Origin: Chloroflexota bacterium | Lineage (GTDB): Bacteria > Chloroflexota > Limnocylindria > Limnocylindrales > CSP1-4 | Reading direction: 5' to 3' | Assembly: GCA_017881985.1 (NCBI GenBank) | Contig: JADGQH010000113.1 | Coordinates: 1 to 9,448, forward strand | Length of the DNA stretch: 9,448 bases | Shown here: one piece after another, positions 7,208-9,448 of the stretch | Numbering within the stretch: position 1 is the first letter of the stretch | Layout: every line of letters starts with the position of its first letter | Translations under genes and position numbers: made by a program | Notes under the pieces: model-generated | Seen by the model: only the letters and a program-made list of their open reading frames with translations | The model's database searches: none | What the model was told of the DNA's origin: nothing

Positions 7208-7435
7208 GCCTCACCGGAACGCCCGCCGTCATCGCGCGCCCGGGCCGGCCAGGCATCCAGACCCGCACGGAGGACCTCTCCCCAAGTGGAGACCGGACCA
7301 AGTCCCGCCGGCGCGCGCAGCGTCGGCATCACCCACGAGGTCCGCCCCGTCCGTTGAGCGGTGCGGTGCCGGTGCGCGCGATGCGCCCGGCCCGCGGCCA
7401 CCCAGAGGCGGGTCGGACCCGCCCCCGAGGTGGCC
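7208..7435 (+). other. Long 5' leader of the metal-transport operon, with possible competing hairpins
   Basis: About 228 nt between the predicted transcription start and the ATG contain no supported gene. Three pairings can be drawn. TCTCC (7277-7281) with GGAGA (7288-7292) forms a small hairpin. GGACCTC (7272-7278) is fully complementary to GAGGTCC (7337-7343). ACCTC (7274-7278) could also pair with the Shine-Dalgarno GAGGT (7427-7431). A 7-bp GC stem, GGCGGGT (7407-7413) with ACCCGCC (7417-7423), sits 3 nt before the Shine-Dalgarno sequence. I do not recognise an M-box, yybP-ykoY or other known riboswitch consensus. Regulation by this leader is only a possibility. Confidence 0.3.
7427..7432 (+). 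promoter_or_regulatory. Ribosome binding site deciding the start of the MgtE_N/CBS gene
   Basis: GAGGTG lies just ahead of the ATG at 7436, with 5 nt between GAGG and the ATG. This picks the ATG over the in-frame GTG at 7361, whose 25-codon extension would be a Cys/Arg/Pro-rich stretch unlike the PRC-barrel N-terminus that follows. Confidence 0.6.
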
Positions 7436-8692
7436 ATGCTCTTCCTGAGCCAGTGCATCGGTCGGCCCGTCCGCGATCCGTCGGGCGAGCCGATCGGCAA
7501 GGTTGCCGACCTGATCGTGGCGATCGGCGACCGCTATCCCCCCGTTACCGGCCTGGTCGCGGTGACCGACCGCCGCCGTATCTTCCTGCCCTGGGCGTCC
7601 GTGGCGCACATGGACGCCACCGGCGCGCGCCTCCGCGTCCTGACCATCGACATCGGCAAGTTCCGCCAGCGCCCGAACGAGATCCTGCTCAAGGGCGACC
7701 TCATGGACAAGCAGATCGTCGACATCGAGGGGCGCAAGGTGATCCGGGTCAACGACGTCAGCCTCGACGAGATCGAGGGGGCGCTGCACGTCGTCGCCGT
7801 CGACGTCGGAGCGGCCGGGCTCATGCGCCGTCTCGGGTTCGAGGGGCCGTTCCGCGTGCTCGCCCGCAATCTGGGCCGCGGCGTCCCCGAGCGCTACATC
7901 GACTGGGAGGACGTCGATCCCCTCGACAGCACGATCGCGAGCGTCCGGCTGCGCGTGCCCCACAGCAAGCTCGCCCAGCTCCACCCGGCCGACCTCGCCT
8001 CCATCGTCGAGCAGCTGGCGCCGCGCGACCGTGCCGGCGTGCTGGCAGCCCTGAACGACGAGGCCGTCGCGGATGCGATGGAGGAGATGGAGCCGGAGAC
8101 GCAGGTCGACGTGCTCGAGGACCTCGCCCCGGAGCGCGCCGCCGACATCCTCGAGGAGATGTCGCCCGACGACGCGGCCGACCTCGTGGCCGACCTGGAC
8201 CAGGACACGCGTGACGAGATCCTGTCGCACATGGAGAAGGACGAGGTCGCGGAGGTCAACGAGCTGCTTGGCTATCCCGAGGAGTCCGCGGGCGGGATCA
8301 TGACCACCGAGTACATCGCGCTCGGGGCGCGCCTTACCGCGGCCCAGGCGATCAACCGGCTCCGCGAGATGGAGCCCGACGCGGAAACGATCTACTACGT
8401 CTACGTGACCGACGAGGACCGTCGGCTCGTGGGCGTGCTGTCGCTGCGTGACCTGATCGTGGCGCGGCCGGAGGCAGCGATCGGCGACGTGATGATCCGC
8501 GAGCCAGTGGCGGTCGGTGCCCTCGCCGACCAGGACGAGGTGGCCGAGGTCGTCGCGCACTACAACCTGCTGGCGGTGCCCGTGGTCGACGACGACGGCC
8601 GGCTGGTCGGGATCGTGACCGTCGACGACGCGCTCGACACCATCATCCCCACGGCGTGGAAGAAGCGCCTCCCGCGCGTCTTCAGCCGGTAG
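7436..8692 (+). CDS. Soluble PRC-barrel / MgtE N-terminal / CBS-pair protein, probable divalent-cation sensor
   Basis: A 418-residue cytosolic protein with no membrane segment. Domains in order: a PRC-barrel-like domain (residues about 5-75, with IGRPVRDPSGEPIGKVADL at 8-26), a second barrel-like stretch (about 87-140), an MgtE_N superhelical domain (about 178-282) built of acidic repeats such as LAPERAADILEEMSPDDAAD (230-249), and two CBS motifs (about 285-345 and 349-405, the second with VPVVDDDGRLVGIVTVDD). MgtE_N plus CBS is the cytosolic Mg2+-sensing gate of the MgtE channel; here the channel domain is missing altogether. This architecture is known as a stand-alone protein family in high-GC bacteria. 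The following Nramp gene starts 7 nt after the stop, so the likely role is sensing Mg2+ (or another divalent ion or nucleotide) and gating or regulating that transporter. The partner and ligand are inferred, not shown. It should not be named mgtE since it cannot transport by itself. Confidence 0.9.
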   Translation: MLFLSQCIGRPVRDPSGEPIGKVADLIVAIGDRYPPVTGLVAVTDRRRIFLPWASVAHMDATGARLRVLTIDIGKFRQRPNEILLKGDLMDKQIVDIEGRKVIRVNDVSLDEIEGALHVVAVDVGAAGLMRRLGFEGPFRVLARNLGRGVPERYIDWEDVDPLDSTIASVRLRVPHSKLAQLHPADLASIVEQLAPRDRAGVLAALNDEAVADAMEEMEPETQVDVLEDLAPERAADILEEMSPDDAADLVADLDQDTRDEILSHMEKDEVAEVNELLGYPEESAGGIMTTEYIALGARLTAAQAINRLREMEPDAETIYYVYVTDEDRRLVGVLSLRDLIVARPEAAIGDVMIREPVAVGALADQDEVAEVVAHYNLLAVPVVDDDGRLVGIVTVDDALDTIIPTAWKKRLPRVFSR

Positions 8693-8699
8693 CCATCCG

Positions 8700-9448
8700 G
8701 TGACGCAGCAGCGGCGCCCAGGCACGCGCACGGTGGCCACGCGCGCCATCCGCCCGCGGGTCCCCCGCCCGCTCCCCCGGATTCCCGCGTGGCGGGTGCG
8801 GCTCGTCGCCGTCCTCGCCGTCCTCGGACCGGGGCTCGTCAGCGGCTTCGCCGACAACGACGCCGGTGGCATCACGACCTACTCGATCGTCGGCGCACAG
8901 CTCGGCTACGCGCTCCTCTGGGTGATCCTCGCGAGCCAGGTCGTCCTGTTCTTCACGCAGGAGGTCGGGGCGCGCCTGGGGCTCGCCACCGGCAAGGGCC
9001 TCATGGGCCTGATCCGCGAACGATGGGGCGTTCGCTGGGCCGCGTTCGCCGCGCTCCTCATGCTCACGGCCAACCTGGGATCGACGGTCGCCGAGTTCGC
9101 GGGCATCGGGTCCGCCCTCGGCCTGTTCGGCGTGCCGCCGCAGATCAGTGCCGCGGTCGCCGCGGTGATCGTCGTCGGCTTCATCGCCCTGGGCAACTAC
9201 AGCCGCGTGCAGTACCTCTTCGTCGGGATCGGGATCCTCGTCTCCGGCGCGTACGTCGTCTCGGCGTTCATCGCCGGGCCCGACTGGGGGCTCGCCGCGC
9301 GCAGCCTGGTGATCCCGCACCTCACCGCGTCGCCGGTCTACTGGCTCGCGGTCGTCGGCACCGTGGGCACGACGATCACGCCGTGGGGCCAGGCGTTCAT
9401 CCAGTCGTACGTGGCCGACAAGGGGCTGCGACCCGACGACCTCGCGGC
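8700..9448 (+). CDS. Nramp-family divalent metal transporter, partial (runs off the right edge)
   Basis: The first 249 codons of a proton/metal or metal transporter of the Nramp (SLC11) family, inner membrane. The proposed start is GTG at 8700, 7 nt after the upstream stop; only a weak GGTAG precedes it, so translational coupling is likely. A second in-frame GTG lies at 8733. An Arg/Pro-rich cytosolic tail (about 1-33) leads into TM1. GPGLVSGFADNDAGGITTYS (43-62) aligns without gaps to GPx-8-DPGN of MntH: Asp54 is kept, but Pro, Gly, Asn become Ala55, Gly56, Gly57. LGLATGKGLMGLIRERWG (93-110) and TVAEFAGIGSALGLFG match the MntH TM2-TM3 regions. In TM6, GTTITPWGQAFIQS (223-236) takes the place of the G-A-T-V/I-M-P-H motif, so Met becomes Thr227 and His becomes Trp229. 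Loss of the soft Met ligand argues against a plain Mn2+/Fe2+ transporter and for Mg2+ or a non-classical substrate. Not named mntH for that reason. Confidence 0.9.
   Translation, partial: MTQQRRPGTRTVATRAIRPRVPRPLPRIPAWRVRLVAVLAVLGPGLVSGFADNDAGGITTYSIVGAQLGYALLWVILASQVVLFFTQEVGARLGLATGKGLMGLIRERWGVRWAAFAALLMLTANLGSTVAEFAGIGSALGLFGVPPQISAAVAAVIVVGFIALGNYSRVQYLFVGIGILVSGAYVVSAFIAGPDWGLAARSLVIPHLTASPVYWLAVVGTVGTTITPWGQAFIQSYVADKGLRPDDLA

Noticed and set aside
7163..7357. Small 64-codon plus-strand frame in the divergent region
   Set aside because: It would start upstream of the predicted transcription start, has no Shine-Dalgarno sequence, and encodes Arg/Pro/Ser-rich low complexity.
7208..7435. 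Known Mg2+ or Mn2+ riboswitch (M-box or yybP-ykoY)
   Set aside because: Their conserved core sequences, as I know them, were looked for and not found; only unclassified pairings are present.
7229..8875. A 548-codon open frame on the minus strand
   Set aside because: It is antisense to the MgtE_N/CBS gene and the start of the Nramp gene; His/Asp/Arg-rich composition with no fold, and it would run through the plus-strand promoter leader.
8682..9320. A 212-codon minus-strand frame at the right end
   Set aside because: It is antisense to the Nramp gene, whose membrane segments and conserved motifs are clear on the plus strand; the antisense product is Glu/Asp/Arg/Pro-rich noise.

Overview
The window is very GC-rich (roughly 70% or more by eye, with strong G/C at third codon positions) and gene-dense. 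Gene content and style (bacterial PolX with a PHP domain, multi-GAF diguanylate cyclases with N-terminal membrane segments, a soluble PRC-barrel/MgtE_N/CBS protein next to an Nramp-family transporter) suggest a free-living high-GC bacterium. A Chloroflexota lineage of the Limnocylindria/Ellin6529 kind or a deep-branching actinobacterium fits best, but this is an inference from style and no marker gene settles it.

Layout. Four genes lie on the minus strand and read leftwards from a divergent intergenic region: a 4-TM, GAF-GAF-GGDEF diguanylate cyclase (6972-4879), a 2-TM, GAF-GGDEF diguanylate cyclase (4757-3171), a family X DNA polymerase with PHP nuclease domain (3021-1153), and a polytopic membrane protein of unknown function (1142-9). 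The last two are 10 nt apart and probably co-transcribed. The two cyclases are separated by gaps of 121 and 149 nt and may each have their own promoter. Two genes lie on the plus strand: a soluble PRC-barrel/MgtE_N/CBS protein (7436-8692) and, 7 nt downstream, the first 249 codons of an Nramp-family metal transporter that runs off the right edge (8700-9448). The 463-nt divergent region between 6972 and 7436 carries a good sigma-70-type promoter for the plus-strand pair and a leader of about 230 nt.

How the genes work together. The right-hand pair looks like a divalent-cation uptake unit. A cytosolic copy of the Mg2+-sensing half of MgtE, without its channel, is coupled to an Nramp protein whose two metal-site motifs differ from the canonical ones (Asp-Ala-Gly-Gly instead of DPGN, Thr-Pro-Trp instead of MPH). 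This resembles the situation in Nramp-related Mg2+ transporters and makes Mg2+ a plausible substrate. The left half makes the second messenger c-di-GMP. Both cyclases keep complete active-site and product-inhibition (RxxD) motifs, and no phosphodiesterase is visible in the window. Paired AGTACC/AGTACT elements lie at nearly the same distance upstream of both cyclase genes and could be a shared regulatory site. PolX is a DNA-repair enzyme with no evident link to either theme.

No tRNA, rRNA, CRISPR array, insertion sequence, integrase or attachment site was seen.
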